Source: Deltaproteobacteria bacterium (lineage in GTDB: Bacteria > Myxococcota_A > Polyangia > Polyangiales > Ga0077539). Taken from it: a stretch of DNA of 64,000 bases. The stretch is from the NCBI GenBank assembly GCA_016704445.1, contig JADJAE010000172.1, forward strand, positions 1 through 64,000, read 5' to 3'. This document shows positions 32,252-40,157 of the stretch, piece by piece (the first letter of the stretch is position 1; the number at the start of each line of letters is the position of its first letter). The position numbers and the translations under genes are program-made. The notes below the pieces were generated by a model. That model was not told where the DNA came from, did not search any database, and saw only the letters and a list, made by a program, of their open reading frames with translations.

Positions 32252-33859
32252 GTGCGGCCTTCCCTGTTGGTGATGCTTTCGTTCTGCGCGCTGCCTTCGT
32301 GCACGGCGCTGTTCTCCTTCGACGACTTCAGCTTCGACGGAGGCTCCACCGACGCCGTGACCGCCGCCGAGGCGAGCGTCGACGCGGTGACCGACCTCAC
32401 CGATGTCGTCCCGATCGATGTCGCCCCGCCCGATGTCGCCCCGCCCGATGTCGCCCCGCCCGATGTCGCCCCGCCCGATGTCCCGATGGATGTCCCTCGC
32501 GACAGCGCCCTCGATGCCTCGCTCGATGCCTCCGTCGACGCGTCCGATGGGCGGGTGGATGCGCCTCTGGACACGCCTGCCGACACCGCGCTCGATCGCC
32601 CCGATGTGGCGCTCGACGTCCCCGCGGATGTGCCTCCCGATCGCCCCGATGTGGCGCTCGACGTCGCTCCCGACGTCCCTCGCTGCCCTATGGGGATGAG
32701 TCGCTGCGGAGACGCGTGCGTCGATCTGCAGACCGACCCCTTCCACTGCGGCTCGTGCTCGACGGCCTGCACCGTGATGTGCTCCGAGGGCGCGTGCGTC
32801 ACCGCGGTCGACGTGCGCGCCAGCCTGGGCAACGACCTCTCCGGGCACGCCTGCGCGCTGATGAGCGACCGCACGGTGCGCTGCTGGGGCGCCAACGGCG
32901 AGGGCCAGCTCGGCGACGGGACGCGCGCGCCCCGCACCCGCCCCGTCGCGGTGGTCGGCCTTCGCAACGTCGCCGAGGTCGCCGTCGGGGGCAGCCACTC
33001 GTGCGCGCGCCTCATGGACGGCACCGTCTCGTGCTGGGGATCGGGGTCCTACCATCAGCTCGGCGACGACACCACGCAGCGCTCGATGCCCGCGCCCGTC
33101 CCGGGGCTCACGGGCGTGACCGCGATCGCCGCGGGGAGCGGGCACACCTGCGCGCTTCGCTCCGAGGGGGATGTGCTGTGCTGGGGTCGCAACACCTTCG
33201 GAGCGTGCGGCCCCGGCGCCCCCGCCGACACGCGCGGGCCCAGGGTCGTCACGAACACCGGGCTGCTCGCCCGCGTGGCGACCGGCTACCTGCACTCGTG
33301 CGCGGTGCGCTCCGACGGGGCGGTGCGCTGCTGGGGCTTCGGCAGCTTCGGCGAGCTCGGCGACGGCCAATCCACGACCAGCGTGACGCCCGTCGCGGCC
33401 TCGGGCTTCTCCGCGAGGGACATCTCCGCCGGCGGCGAGGACTCCTGCGCGCTCGCGTCCGATGGGCGCATCTGGTGCTGGGGCGCCAACCGCTACGGCT
33501 CCCACGGTCGCGGCACCTCGAGCACCGATCCGTCGCCCAGGATGCTCCCCTCGATCATCAACGCGACCCGGGTGAGCGTGGGCTCGTACCACGCGTGCGC
33601 CCTCGCGGCCGGCGCTCCGCTCCAGTGCTGGGGCTACAACAACGAGGGCCAGATCGGCGACCAGGGCGGGCTCACGCAGCGCAACACGCCCGGCGTCGTG
33701 GCCCTGATCAGCCCGGCCACGACGGTCTCGTGCGGGTACCAGTTCACCTGCGCCGTGCTCGTCAACGGGACCGTGCAGTGCTGGGGGCGCAACACGCACG
33801 GGGAGCTCGGCGACGGCACCACCGCGTCGCGCAGGACCCCGCAGCCCGTGGTGTTCTGA
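32252..33859 (+). CDS. RCC1-repeat lipoprotein with Asp/Pro linker
   Basis: The 535-residue product starts at GTG 32252, ten bases after AAGGAG. The signal LLVMLSFCALPSC has a lipobox. Residues 30-130 are an Asp/Val/Ala/Pro linker containing a 15-base tandem repeat (DVAPP units, 32417-32485). A Cys unit (CGDACVDLQTDPFHCGSCSTAC) precedes a seven-bladed RCC1 propeller: each blade has a HxCAL..DG.V.CWG motif (for example HACALMSDRTVRCWG, HSCAVRSDGAVRCWG, FTCAVLVNGTVQCWGRNTHG). RCC1 propellers on bacterial surfaces bind proteins or glycans; nothing here is catalytic. Confidence 0.82.
   Translation: MRPSLLVMLSFCALPSCTALFSFDDFSFDGGSTDAVTAAEASVDAVTDLTDVVPIDVAPPDVAPPDVAPPDVAPPDVPMDVPRDSALDASLDASVDASDGRVDAPLDTPADTALDRPDVALDVPADVPPDRPDVALDVAPDVPRCPMGMSRCGDACVDLQTDPFHCGSCSTACTVMCSEGACVTAVDVRASLGNDLSGHACALMSDRTVRCWGANGEGQLGDGTRAPRTRPVAVVGLRNVAEVAVGGSHSCARLMDGTVSCWGSGSYHQLGDDTTQRSMPAPVPGLTGVTAIAAGSGHTCALRSEGDVLCWGRNTFGACGPGAPADTRGPRVVTNTGLLARVATGYLHSCAVRSDGAVRCWGFGSFGELGDGQSTTSVTPVAASGFSARDISAGGEDSCALASDGRIWCWGANRYGSHGRGTSSTDPSPRMLPSIINATRVSVGSYHACALAAGAPLQCWGYNNEGQIGDQGGLTQRNTPGVVALISPATTVSCGYQFTCAVLVNGTVQCWGRNTHGELGDGTTASRRTPQPVVF
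32417..32485 (+). repeat. 15-bp tandem repeat in the lipoprotein linker
   Basis: Four exact copies of GATGTCGCCCCGCCC and a partial fifth, coding DVAPP. In frame, so copy-number change would only alter linker length. Confidence 0.9.
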
Positions 33860-33930
33860 GCGCCGCGCTCGACGCGGTCGACGGAGCGGCGGTGTCGACA
33901 CGGCGCGCCTACGGGTTACAACCAGCGTCG

Positions 33931-34761
33931 ATGAACGACGCTGAACTCCTCGAGAAGGCGCGTGCCGGTGACCGTGCGGCGCTCGAGACGCTGCTCACCG
34001 CGCACCAGTCGCAGATCTACCGCTTCGGGATGCGCATGTGCCGCGACCCCGAGGACGCCCGGGACGTGCTGCAGGACACGATGCTGGCGATGGCCCGGGG
34101 CGTGCGCGACTTCCGCGGCTCGTCGTCGATCTCGACCTGGCTCTATACGATCGCCCGGAGCTTCTGCATCAAGAAGCGCCGTCGCAGCGTGTTCGCCCCG
34201 GCGGAGGAGCACTCGCTCGACGGGGAGGCCTCGGGCGAGGCGGCGCAGCTCGTCGACCAGGCGAAGAGCCCCGACGAGGCGCTCGCGGGCAAGCAGGTCG
34301 AGCGGGCGCTGGAGGAGGCCATCGCGGCGCTCGATCCGATGTACCGCGAGGTGCTGGTGCTGCGCGACGTGGAGGGGCTCACGGCCCCGGAGGTGGCCGA
34401 GGTGCTGGGCATCAACGTGCAGGCGGTGAAGAGCAGGCTGCACCGGGCGAGGCTGGCGGTGAGGGCGCACGTGGCGCCGGTGCTGGGGGTCCCGTCGGCG
34501 GAGGAGAAGGCCCCGACGACGGTGCAGTGCCCCGACGTGCTCACGCTCTTCTCCCAGCACCTGGAAGACGAGATCAGCGCGGAGGTCTGCGCGGCGATGG
34601 AGCGCCACCTCCAGGGGTGCTCCCGCTGCCGCAACACCTGCGACTCGCTCAAGTCCACGCTCGCCCTCTGCCGCACGGCCGGGCCTTCGGTGGAGGTCCC
34701 TGCGGCGGTGCAGGCCTCGGTCAAGGTCGCGCTCCGAAACTTCCTCTCCGAGAAGCCCTGA
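33931..34761 (+). CDS. ECF sigma factor with fused C-terminal zinc-binding domain
   Basis: The 276-residue product starts at ATG 33931. Region 2 is clear (MRMCRDPEDARDVLQDTMLA, and STWLYTIARSFCIKKRRR with the -10-contacting helix). Region 4 has MYREVLVLRDVEGLTAPEVA and AVKSRLHRARLAVRAH. Beyond residue 190 a separate domain has the zinc anti-sigma (ZAS) signature HxxxCxxC (HLQGCSRC), with a preceding CPDVLTLFSQHLEDEI. In most systems this domain sits in a separate anti-sigma factor; here it is fused, so the sigma factor may carry its own redox or metal switch. It is followed by a thioredoxin and a Cys-rich mini-protein on the same strand, supporting a disulfide-stress role. Confidence 0.88.
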   Translation: MNDAELLEKARAGDRAALETLLTAHQSQIYRFGMRMCRDPEDARDVLQDTMLAMARGVRDFRGSSSISTWLYTIARSFCIKKRRRSVFAPAEEHSLDGEASGEAAQLVDQAKSPDEALAGKQVERALEEAIAALDPMYREVLVLRDVEGLTAPEVAEVLGINVQAVKSRLHRARLAVRAHVAPVLGVPSAEEKAPTTVQCPDVLTLFSQHLEDEISAEVCAAMERHLQGCSRCRNTCDSLKSTLALCRTAGPSVEVPAAVQASVKVALRNFLSEKP

Positions 34762-34805
34762 ACCCTTCGCGCTCCGCGAGGCTCCCACCGGGTATGGAGG
34801 CCAAT

Positions 34806-35201
34806 ATGGCAACTACCACTGTGACTGAGCAGAACTTCGCGGAGACCATCAAGAAGGGCACCGTACTGATCGACTTCTGGGCGTCGTGGTGCGGGCCCTG
34901 CCGGGCCTTCGCGCCGGTCTTCGAGGCCGCCTCGAAGAAGTACCCCGACGTGGTCTTCGGCAAGGTCGACGTCGAAGACCAGCAGGGGCTCGCGGCGGCC
35001 TTCGAGGTGAGGGCGATCCCGACGCTGCTGGTGGTGCGCGACGGCGTGCTGCTGGCCGCGCAGCCCGGGGCGATGTCCGCGGCGTCGCTCGACGAGCTGG
35101 TGAAGAAGGTGAAGGAGCTGGACATGAACGAGGTACGACGAAGCATCGAGGAGCACGACCGCGAGCAGGGCACCGCGGCCCCCCAGATGGGAGGCGTCTG
35201 A
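34806..35201 (+). CDS. Thioredoxin
   Basis: The 131-residue product has the active site WCGPC in VLIDFWASWCGPCRAFAPVF (Cys at about 32 and 35), the cis-Pro in VRAIPTLLVVRDG and a normal thioredoxin length plus a 25-residue acidic tail. ATG 34806 is chosen because GGAGG lies five bases upstream; an in-frame ATG at 34794 overlaps that site. It reduces protein disulfides in the cytoplasm. It sits 44 bases after the zinc-domain sigma factor, and its stop overlaps the next gene by one base (TGATG). That order resembles disulfide-stress units such as sigR-rsrA-trx, with the anti-sigma part fused. Confidence 0.93.
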   Translation: MATTTVTEQNFAETIKKGTVLIDFWASWCGPCRAFAPVFEAASKKYPDVVFGKVDVEDQQGLAAAFEVRAIPTLLVVRDGVLLAAQPGAMSAASLDELVKKVKELDMNEVRRSIEEHDREQGTAAPQMGGV

Positions 35202-35389
35202 TGTGCCGCCGGGTGAGCTGCGGGAGCTGCGGGAAGCCGAGCTTCGCGGGCTGCGGGATGCACATCGAGCAGGTGCTCGGGGATGTTCCGAGGGCCGAGC
35301 GCTGCCGGTGCCGCGAGGAGAAGGCCGCGGGCAACGAGGCCCCCGAGGGCGGGGGTCAGTCCTGGATGCAGCGCCTCTTCGGGAAGTGA
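35201..35389 (+). CDS. Cys-rich mini-protein next to thioredoxin
   Basis: A 62-residue protein with Cys pairs in MCRRVSCGSCGKPSFAGCGM, a His and a second cluster ERCRCREEK, ending in a Trp-Met-Gln-Arg-Leu-Phe-Gly tail. I recall similar stand-alone proteins in actinobacteria and myxobacteria, but no function is known. Six Cys in a compact N-terminal part suggest zinc binding or a thiol substrate. Its start overlaps the thioredoxin stop by one base. The stop is one base from the convergent nitroreductase stop. Confidence 0.75.
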   Translation: MCRRVSCGSCGKPSFAGCGMHIEQVLGDVPRAERCRCREEKAAGNEAPEGGGQSWMQRLFGK

Positions 35390-35390
35390 G

Positions 35391-36074
35391 TCACCCCACG
35401 AAGCGCACGTTGGCCTCGAGGGCGGAGCGCGTGGTGCGGCACCGGTTGGCGGCGACGGAGGGGTCTTCGTAGCCCATCGCGATGCCCATCACGAGGCCGA
35501 GCTCGTCGGGGATGCCGAGCACCGCGCGCGCCGCGTCGGGGAAGGTCGCGAGGCTCGCCTCGGGGCAGGTCGCCACGCCGAGCGCCTGGGCGCCCAGCAG
35601 CACCGACTGGAGCCAGCACCCGAGGTCGAGCATCGCGTAGCGGTTGAAGCGCCGGTCGATGGCCACCATCGCAAGGTGCGGCGCGTCGAAGGCGCGGAAG
35701 TTTCTCATCCACGCCTCCTGGCGGCCGGCCCGGTCGTCGCGCGCCACCCCCATCGCAGAGTAGAGCGCGACGCCGCACTCACGGCGGTGCTTGCCGTAGG
35801 GCTCGGGGTACTCCGGGGGCCATGGGAAGTCGGGCGTAGGGGCCCCCGTCGTGGCGGCGGTCATCAGGGCGTCGACCAGCGCGCGGGTCTGGGCGCCGCG
35901 GGTGACCCACACCCGCCACGGCTGGATGTTGCACCACGAGGGAGCCTGCTGCGCGGCGCTGAAGATCGACTCCAGCGTCTGCTGCGGAACCTCCTCGGGG
36001 AGATACCCGCGCACGCTGCGGCGCGAAGCCAGCACGGTGAAGAACGACGGCCCTGCCTCGATGGAGTCCCTCAT
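35391..36074 (-). CDS. Nitroreductase-family flavoprotein
   Basis: The 227-residue product has the FMN-binding start SRRSVRGYLPEEVPQQTLES, the core AAQQAPSWCNIQPWRVWVTR, and a C-terminal LGVATCPEASLA ... LGLVMGIAMGYEDPSVAANR. These match the NAD(P)H-dependent nitroreductase/BluB-like family, which reduces nitro or quinone-like compounds using FMN. Length fits. It is transcribed convergently with the thioredoxin unit, so it is not part of that operon. Specific substrate unknown. Confidence 0.88.
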   Translation of the reverse strand: MRDSIEAGPSFFTVLASRRSVRGYLPEEVPQQTLESIFSAAQQAPSWCNIQPWRVWVTRGAQTRALVDALMTAATTGAPTPDFPWPPEYPEPYGKHRRECGVALYSAMGVARDDRAGRQEAWMRNFRAFDAPHLAMVAIDRRFNRYAMLDLGCWLQSVLLGAQALGVATCPEASLATFPDAARAVLGIPDELGLVMGIAMGYEDPSVAANRCRTTRSALEANVRFVG

Positions 36075-36150
36075 GGATGTGCCGTCGCATTAGCACCGTA
36101 GGCAGCACGCGAACACCCAACACCCCCACCCGCGGGTGCCCACCGAAGCC

Positions 36151-37155
36151 TTACTGTCCGATGGCGGTGCGGAAGGTCCAGCCCACGTTGGTTCCGCTGC
36201 GGCCCCAGCGGATGGCGTACCAGCCGCCGCGGTGGTCGACGACCTCCACCTCGGTGCCCTGCACCAGCCGTCCGACGATGGCTCCGGTGCGAGGCGCGTC
36301 CCGGATGATCGCCACGCTCCAGGTCACCGTCGCCGGGCCAAGCGAGCGCATCCGCTGAAGATCCTGCGCGGTGGGAAGCCCCGTGGGCGCGGCCGTCGGG
36401 GTCGTGGGCGCGGCCGTCGGGGTCGTGGGCGCGGCCGTCGGGGTCGTGGGCGCGGCCGTCGGGGTCGTGGGCGCGGCCGTCGGGGTCGTGGGCGCGGCCG
36501 TCGGGGTAGTGGGCGCGGGAGCGACGACATCGGACGGCCCGAGCGGACCGAAGCGAGCGACGAAGTAGTACAGGTAGCGCGGGTGCGCCGCGGGCAGCGC
36601 CCAGAGGGCCTCCATCGGGCCCATCTGCTCTCGCACGCAGGCCACGTAGGAGAGCCGGTCGGCCACCGAGGAGCTGCGACCCAGCAGCACCGCGAGGCGT
36701 CGCCGTGGGCGATCGACGCGCAGCCCGATGCTCAGCATCCGCGACGGATCTCTCGCGGCCTCCATCGCCGAGGGGCAGCGGCTCAGCACCTCGGCGAGCC
36801 TGGCGCGGAGGGCCGCCTCCACCGCCGCGGGCGCGTCACAGGACGCCGGGGCCAGGTCGGTCTCCTCGCCGTCGCCGCAGCCCTGCAGCGCCCCCGCGGT
36901 GACCCGCACCGGCGCGCGCGGCGTCGTGTCGACCACCACCGGAACCACCACCCGCCCGGCGTCCGCGGCCTCTGGCGCAGGCGCGTTGGTCGCGGGCTCC
37001 AGCGTGCCCATGAGTCCGGCGCCGCTCTCCATCTCCCGGGGCCACGGCACCGACTTCGCGCCCTGGTAGCCCAGCGCCCCGCAGATCAGCACGCCCGCCA
37101 GCGTCAGCGGCAGCCTCGGCGAGTCGCTCTTCGCCCGCTCGATGCGCAGGGTCAC
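36151..37155 (-). CDS. Anchored protein with Pro/Thr/Ala repeat stalk and C-terminal SH3-like domain
   Basis: The 334-residue product starts at GTG 37155, overlapping the TrmH stop (GTGA). A helix near the N-terminus (LPLTLAGVLICGALGYQGAK) anchors it. Residues 60-200 form a helical domain with two Cys pairs (GALQGCGDGEE, APASCDAP, SRCPSAMEA, YVACVREQM). Then comes a stalk of six PTTPTAA units (21-base repeat, 36383-36508). The last 65 residues (VAIIRDAPRTGAIVGRLVQG, GWYAIRWGRSGTNVGWTF) form an SH3-like domain that may bind cell-wall peptides. Probably a periplasmic cell-wall-associated protein. Co-transcribed with the RNA methyltransferase. Confidence 0.75.
   Translation of the reverse strand: MTLRIERAKSDSPRLPLTLAGVLICGALGYQGAKSVPWPREMESGAGLMGTLEPATNAPAPEAADAGRVVVPVVVDTTPRAPVRVTAGALQGCGDGEETDLAPASCDAPAAVEAALRARLAEVLSRCPSAMEAARDPSRMLSIGLRVDRPRRRLAVLLGRSSSVADRLSYVACVREQMGPMEALWALPAAHPRYLYYFVARFGPLGPSDVVAPAPTTPTAAPTTPTAAPTTPTAAPTTPTAAPTTPTAAPTTPTAAPTGLPTAQDLQRMRSLGPATVTWSVAIIRDAPRTGAIVGRLVQGTEVEVVDHRGGWYAIRWGRSGTNVGWTFRTAIGQ
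36383..36508 (-). repeat. Six-copy 21-bp tandem repeat
   Basis: Unit GTGGGCGCGGCCGTCGGGGT plus one base, six near-exact copies coding PTTPTAA on the minus strand. It is in frame and likely variable between strains. Confidence 0.92.
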
Positions 37156-37853
37156 GGCAGCCCCCGCGTCTTACGCCAGCGCTCGATCACCAGCTCCGGG
37201 CTGCGCACGCTCTCCATGAGGAAGCGCGCTCTTAGCGCACGCACCTCCCTCTCGCCAAGGTCACCCGGGCGGTCTTTGGTGACGGCGTGCAGGGCGATGC
37301 CCGCGGCCACCGACACGTTGAGGCTCTCCACCATGCCCCGCATCGGCACCGCGAAGGTTCCGGTGCAGGCCGCGCGCATCTCGGCGCTCGCCCCGAGGTG
37401 CTCGTTGCCGAAGACCAGCGCCACCTTCGGGCGGAGGGCGACCTGCTCCAGAGTGGCGGTGCCGCTCATGTCCGCGAGCCAGAGCTCGTAGCCCCGCGCC
37501 CGAAGCCCCTCCACGCAGGGCGGCGTCGAGCCGTGGATCATCACGTCCATCCAGCGCTCGCACCCTCGGGTCACGCGCTTGGCCAGCAGGGGCTTGGTCC
37601 CCTGCTCGATCATGTGCACCTCGCCGATGCCGTGGGCGTCCGAGGTGCGCATCACCGCCGCGGTGTTGTGCGGATCGATCACCGACTCCAGCACCACCGT
37701 GACCGACGAGACACGCGCCGCCGCCACCTCGTCGAGGCGCGCCAGCCGCTCTGGCAATACGACCTCCTGTAAAGCCGCGATGATGTCCTCGGCGGGGTAG
37801 GGGAGTGCGGGAGCGCCGGTGAGGTCGCTCAGGTCGGGGTTGGTGCGTCGCAT
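37152..37853 (-). CDS. TrmH/SpoU-family RNA 2'-O-methyltransferase
   Basis: The 233-residue product has the three SPOUT motifs. Motif 1 is VTVVLESVIDPHNTAAVMRT, with the catalytic Arg after Asn. Motif 2 is LRPKVALVFGNEHLGASAEM. Motif 3 is AVPMRGMVESLNVSVAAGIA. The C-terminal basic tail (LVIERWRKTRGLP) fits TrmH, which methylates G18 of tRNAs. The AdoMet knot is complete. ATG 37853 is taken as start because motif 1 must lie about 50 residues in. It overlaps the downstream SH3 protein gene. Confidence 0.9.
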   Translation of the reverse strand: MRRTNPDLSDLTGAPALPYPAEDIIAALQEVVLPERLARLDEVAAARVSSVTVVLESVIDPHNTAAVMRTSDAHGIGEVHMIEQGTKPLLAKRVTRGCERWMDVMIHGSTPPCVEGLRARGYELWLADMSGTATLEQVALRPKVALVFGNEHLGASAEMRAACTGTFAVPMRGMVESLNVSVAAGIALHAVTKDRPGDLGEREVRALRARFLMESVRSPELVIERWRKTRGLP

Positions 37854-37879
37854 CGGAGGGAGGCTGCGGGCGATGGCGA

Positions 37880-39853
37880 TCAGCGAGCGGCGGGGGCGGC
37901 GGCGGGTCGCGCGGCGGGAGCGGCGGCGGGAGCGGCGGCGGGTCGCGCGGGGCGGCGCTCGCGGCGGACGCGGGCGATGGCGGCGGCCTCGTCGGTGATG
38001 CGCCCGCTGAAGGGCGCGGCGATGGGGCGGCCGGTCTCGCGGATGACGGTGATGAGCCGCTCGGGGGTGAGCGCCGGGTCGAGCGCGGCGAGCTTGCCCG
38101 CGAGGTTGGCGACGTTGGGCGAGGCCATGGAGGTGCCCGAGAGGGGGACGCGCTCGCCGGAGGGGACGAGGCTGTCGACCTCGACGCCGTGGTCGAAGAC
38201 GCGCACCCGCTCGGGGTTGCTGTTGGTGAAGGTGGCCCAGTGGCCGAAGCGGTCGACCGCGCCCACCACCAGCAGGTTGGTCACGCCCTGGTTGCTCGCG
38301 GGCACCTCGCCGTACTCGATCACGTCCTGGTTGCTGTTGCCCGCCGCGACCACGAAGAGGGTCTGCGGGCACTGGGTGAACACCCGCTGCCAGTTGGCGC
38401 GGCGGCGCTCCTGCACCACCTCGGCGCGGGCGCGCACCTCGGCGTCGGTGCGGTAGAGCGAGCGCTCGTGGCGCAGCGAGTCCTCGACGTACTCCCGGGA
38501 GAACCCGAGGCTCGCGTTGACCACCCGGATGTGGTGCCGGTTGATGAAGCCCGCGATGGCGTCGATGTTGGCCGCCTCGGCGTCGAGCTCGGCGTCCGTC
38601 GGGCCGCGCTGGTCGTACACGCGGCTCTCGCCCGCCCACGCGCTGCGGAAGATCGCCAGCCGGGCGTGGGGGTTGCCGCGGAGCATGATCCCGGCGACGT
38701 GCGTGCCGTGGGCCCACTCTCCGACGGCGTCGAGGCGCTGGTCGAGGGCGCGCGCCGCGGCGGCGTCGGTGACCCCTCGCTGGAGCTCGAGCACCCGCTG
38801 CGCCGCGGGGGTGGAGGCCATGCCGGCGCGGAGGTCCATGATGCCGCGGAGGAAGGGCGAGTACTGCCGGATGATCTCCTCGCCGGGGTTGTAGAAGAGG
38901 GCCGTCTGCGAGGGGTCGGGGTCGTGGGCGATGCCGTGGGTGTCGTCGACGAGGCCGTCGTGGTCGTCGTCCTGGCCGTTGGCGGGCTCACCCGGGTTCT
39001 CCATGAGCTGCGAGCGGAAGAGCTCGGGGTTGGTGCCGACGTCCCACACGGCGACGTTCACCGGGCGGGCGTCGCGCTGGCCCGCGAGGTCGACGTCGCG
39101 GAAGTTGTAGTCGGGCTCCGCGGGCTGACGGTCGAGCTCCGCGCGCACGGCGGTCACCGCGGCCAGGAAGCGCTCCCGGTGGCGCACCACGCCGGGCATC
39201 ACCTCGCTGAACCAGAGCACCGCCCTCGCGGTCTCCGGCGACACCATCTGCTGCTTCGTCTGCTCCACCCGAGCGTCGAGCTGCGCCTGCGTCTGAAACA
39301 CCTGGAACACCACCGTCGCCGCCCCGAAGCGCGGCTTCGGCAGCTCTCGCAGCACCCCCTCGATGGCCCGCTGCTGCGCCGCCGGGTCTTCGCCCGCGCG
39401 CTGCCTCGCGACCTCGGCCAGCACCGTGGTGCCCGCGAAGGCCATGTTGCGGTTGCGCGCCTGCGCCCGCACGAAGCGCACCAGGTTTTCGGCCTCGTCC
39501 AGCGCGTGGTTGGCCAGCGCCACCACCGCGAGGTCGAGCAGCCGGTCGCAGCGCCGCCCGGAGAGCACGGGCAACTGCTCGGGGTGCGCGGCCTCGCCCC
39601 CACGCGGCACCCCATTGAAGCCCGGCTCGCCATCGGTCGCCATTCGCCGCTGGGCGTCCTCGCGCACCAGCGCCGAGAGCTCACCGAGCCCGAGGCCCTG
39701 CCACGGCGACGCGGCGGGGACATCCGCCGAGGCGGCGACCTGGGCATCGGCGGCGGAGGAGGCGACCGGGGCGCTGGTGGTGGTCGACTGCCGCGCTCCG
39801 CAGGCCGGGAGGAGCAGCGCGAGGGTCAGGGCGAGCAGGGAGGGTTGGCGCAT
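37880..39853 (-). CDS. Subtilisin-like (S8) serine protease, lipoprotein
   Basis: The 657-residue product starts at ATG 39853 with the lipoprotein signal MRQPSLLALTLALLLPAC. A long N-terminal helical pro-domain (about 50-250) precedes the peptidase. The catalytic triad is visible: Asp271 in VNVAVWDVGTN, His382 in EWAHGTHVAGIM, Ser575 in PLSGTSMASPN, with the oxyanion Asn506 in VVAAGNSNQD. A large insertion lies between the Asp and His motifs. The C-terminus is an Ala/Pro/Arg low-complexity tail encoded by near-repeats (37887-37945). Probably anchored at the envelope. It precedes trmH on the same strand, 27 bases away. Confidence 0.9.
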   Translation of the reverse strand: MRQPSLLALTLALLLPACGARQSTTTSAPVASSAADAQVAASADVPAASPWQGLGLGELSALVREDAQRRMATDGEPGFNGVPRGGEAAHPEQLPVLSGRRCDRLLDLAVVALANHALDEAENLVRFVRAQARNRNMAFAGTTVLAEVARQRAGEDPAAQQRAIEGVLRELPKPRFGAATVVFQVFQTQAQLDARVEQTKQQMVSPETARAVLWFSEVMPGVVRHRERFLAAVTAVRAELDRQPAEPDYNFRDVDLAGQRDARPVNVAVWDVGTNPELFRSQLMENPGEPANGQDDDHDGLVDDTHGIAHDPDPSQTALFYNPGEEIIRQYSPFLRGIMDLRAGMASTPAAQRVLELQRGVTDAAAARALDQRLDAVGEWAHGTHVAGIMLRGNPHARLAIFRSAWAGESRVYDQRGPTDAELDAEAANIDAIAGFINRHHIRVVNASLGFSREYVEDSLRHERSLYRTDAEVRARAEVVQERRRANWQRVFTQCPQTLFVVAAGNSNQDVIEYGEVPASNQGVTNLLVVGAVDRFGHWATFTNSNPERVRVFDHGVEVDSLVPSGERVPLSGTSMASPNVANLAGKLAALDPALTPERLITVIRETGRPIAAPFSGRITDEAAAIARVRRERRPARPAAAPAAAPAARPAAAPAAR

Positions 39854-39925
39854 GGGGCGCGCAAGATGCGCCATCCCCCGCCGGAGGATCAACCCCCGGA
39901 AGCCCCACCGGAACCCGATGCCCCA

Positions 39926-39968
39926 AAACACCACCGGGTCGAAGATCGGTGAGGATCTTCAACCCGGT
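39926..39968 (-). terminator. Intrinsic terminator of tRNA-Ala
   Basis: Arms ACCGGGT-c-GAAGATC (39933-39947) and GATCTTC-a-ACCCGGT (39954-39968) form two perfect 7-bp stems with one mismatch between them and a 6-base loop. On the minus strand the hairpin is followed by GGTGTTTTGG. It lies 42 bases past the tRNA 3' end. Confidence 0.75.
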
Positions 39969-40009
39969 AGTGGCGACGCATCCGTTGGCGTGGATGCTTT
40001 GGTGTGTTG

Positions 40010-40082
40010 TGGAGCTGACCGGGATCGAACCGGTGGCCTCCTCAATGCCATTGAGGCGCTCTCCCAGCTGAGCTACAGCCCC
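40010..40082 (-). tRNA. tRNA-Ala (anticodon GGC)
   Basis: A 73-base cloverleaf folds on the minus strand. The acceptor GGGGCTG pairs with CAGCTCC (one G-T wobble). The D arm is GCTC/GAGC, the anticodon stem CCTCA/TGAGG holds loop ATGGCAT, and the T arm is ACCGG-TTCGATC-CCGGT. Anticodon GGC reads alanine GCC/GCU codons. CCA is not encoded; the base after the discriminator A is CAA. It has its own promoter and terminator, listed separately. Confidence 0.97.
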
Positions 40083-40103
40083 TCTCCGTTCGAGGGAGAC
40101 GAG

Positions 40104-40132
40104 GGATTACCAGCGCCCGTTCCGGTCGTCAA
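40104..40132 (-). promoter_or_regulatory. Sigma70-type promoter of tRNA-Ala
   Basis: On the minus strand, TTGACG (40132-40127) and TAATCC (40109-40104) are separated by exactly 17 bases. The -10 ends 21 bases before the mature tRNA 5' end, a suitable place for a short leader. Confidence 0.7.
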
Positions 40133-40157
40133 GAGCTTGTGCGAGTCTGAGCGCAAG

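Noticed and set aside
32417..32485. Short direct repeats as a possible CRISPR
   Set aside because: A 15-bp in-frame tandem repeat with no spacers, coding a lipoprotein linker.
36324..36530. Arg/Pro-repeat frame (RPRPRRPRP pattern)
   Set aside because: Shadow of the 21-bp tandem repeat in the SH3-domain gene.
39363..40157. Extending the HTH gene upstream through the tRNA
   Set aside because: The open frame continues upstream through the tRNA-Ala antisense and the protease start region, but the winged-helix domain begins right after ATG 40158.
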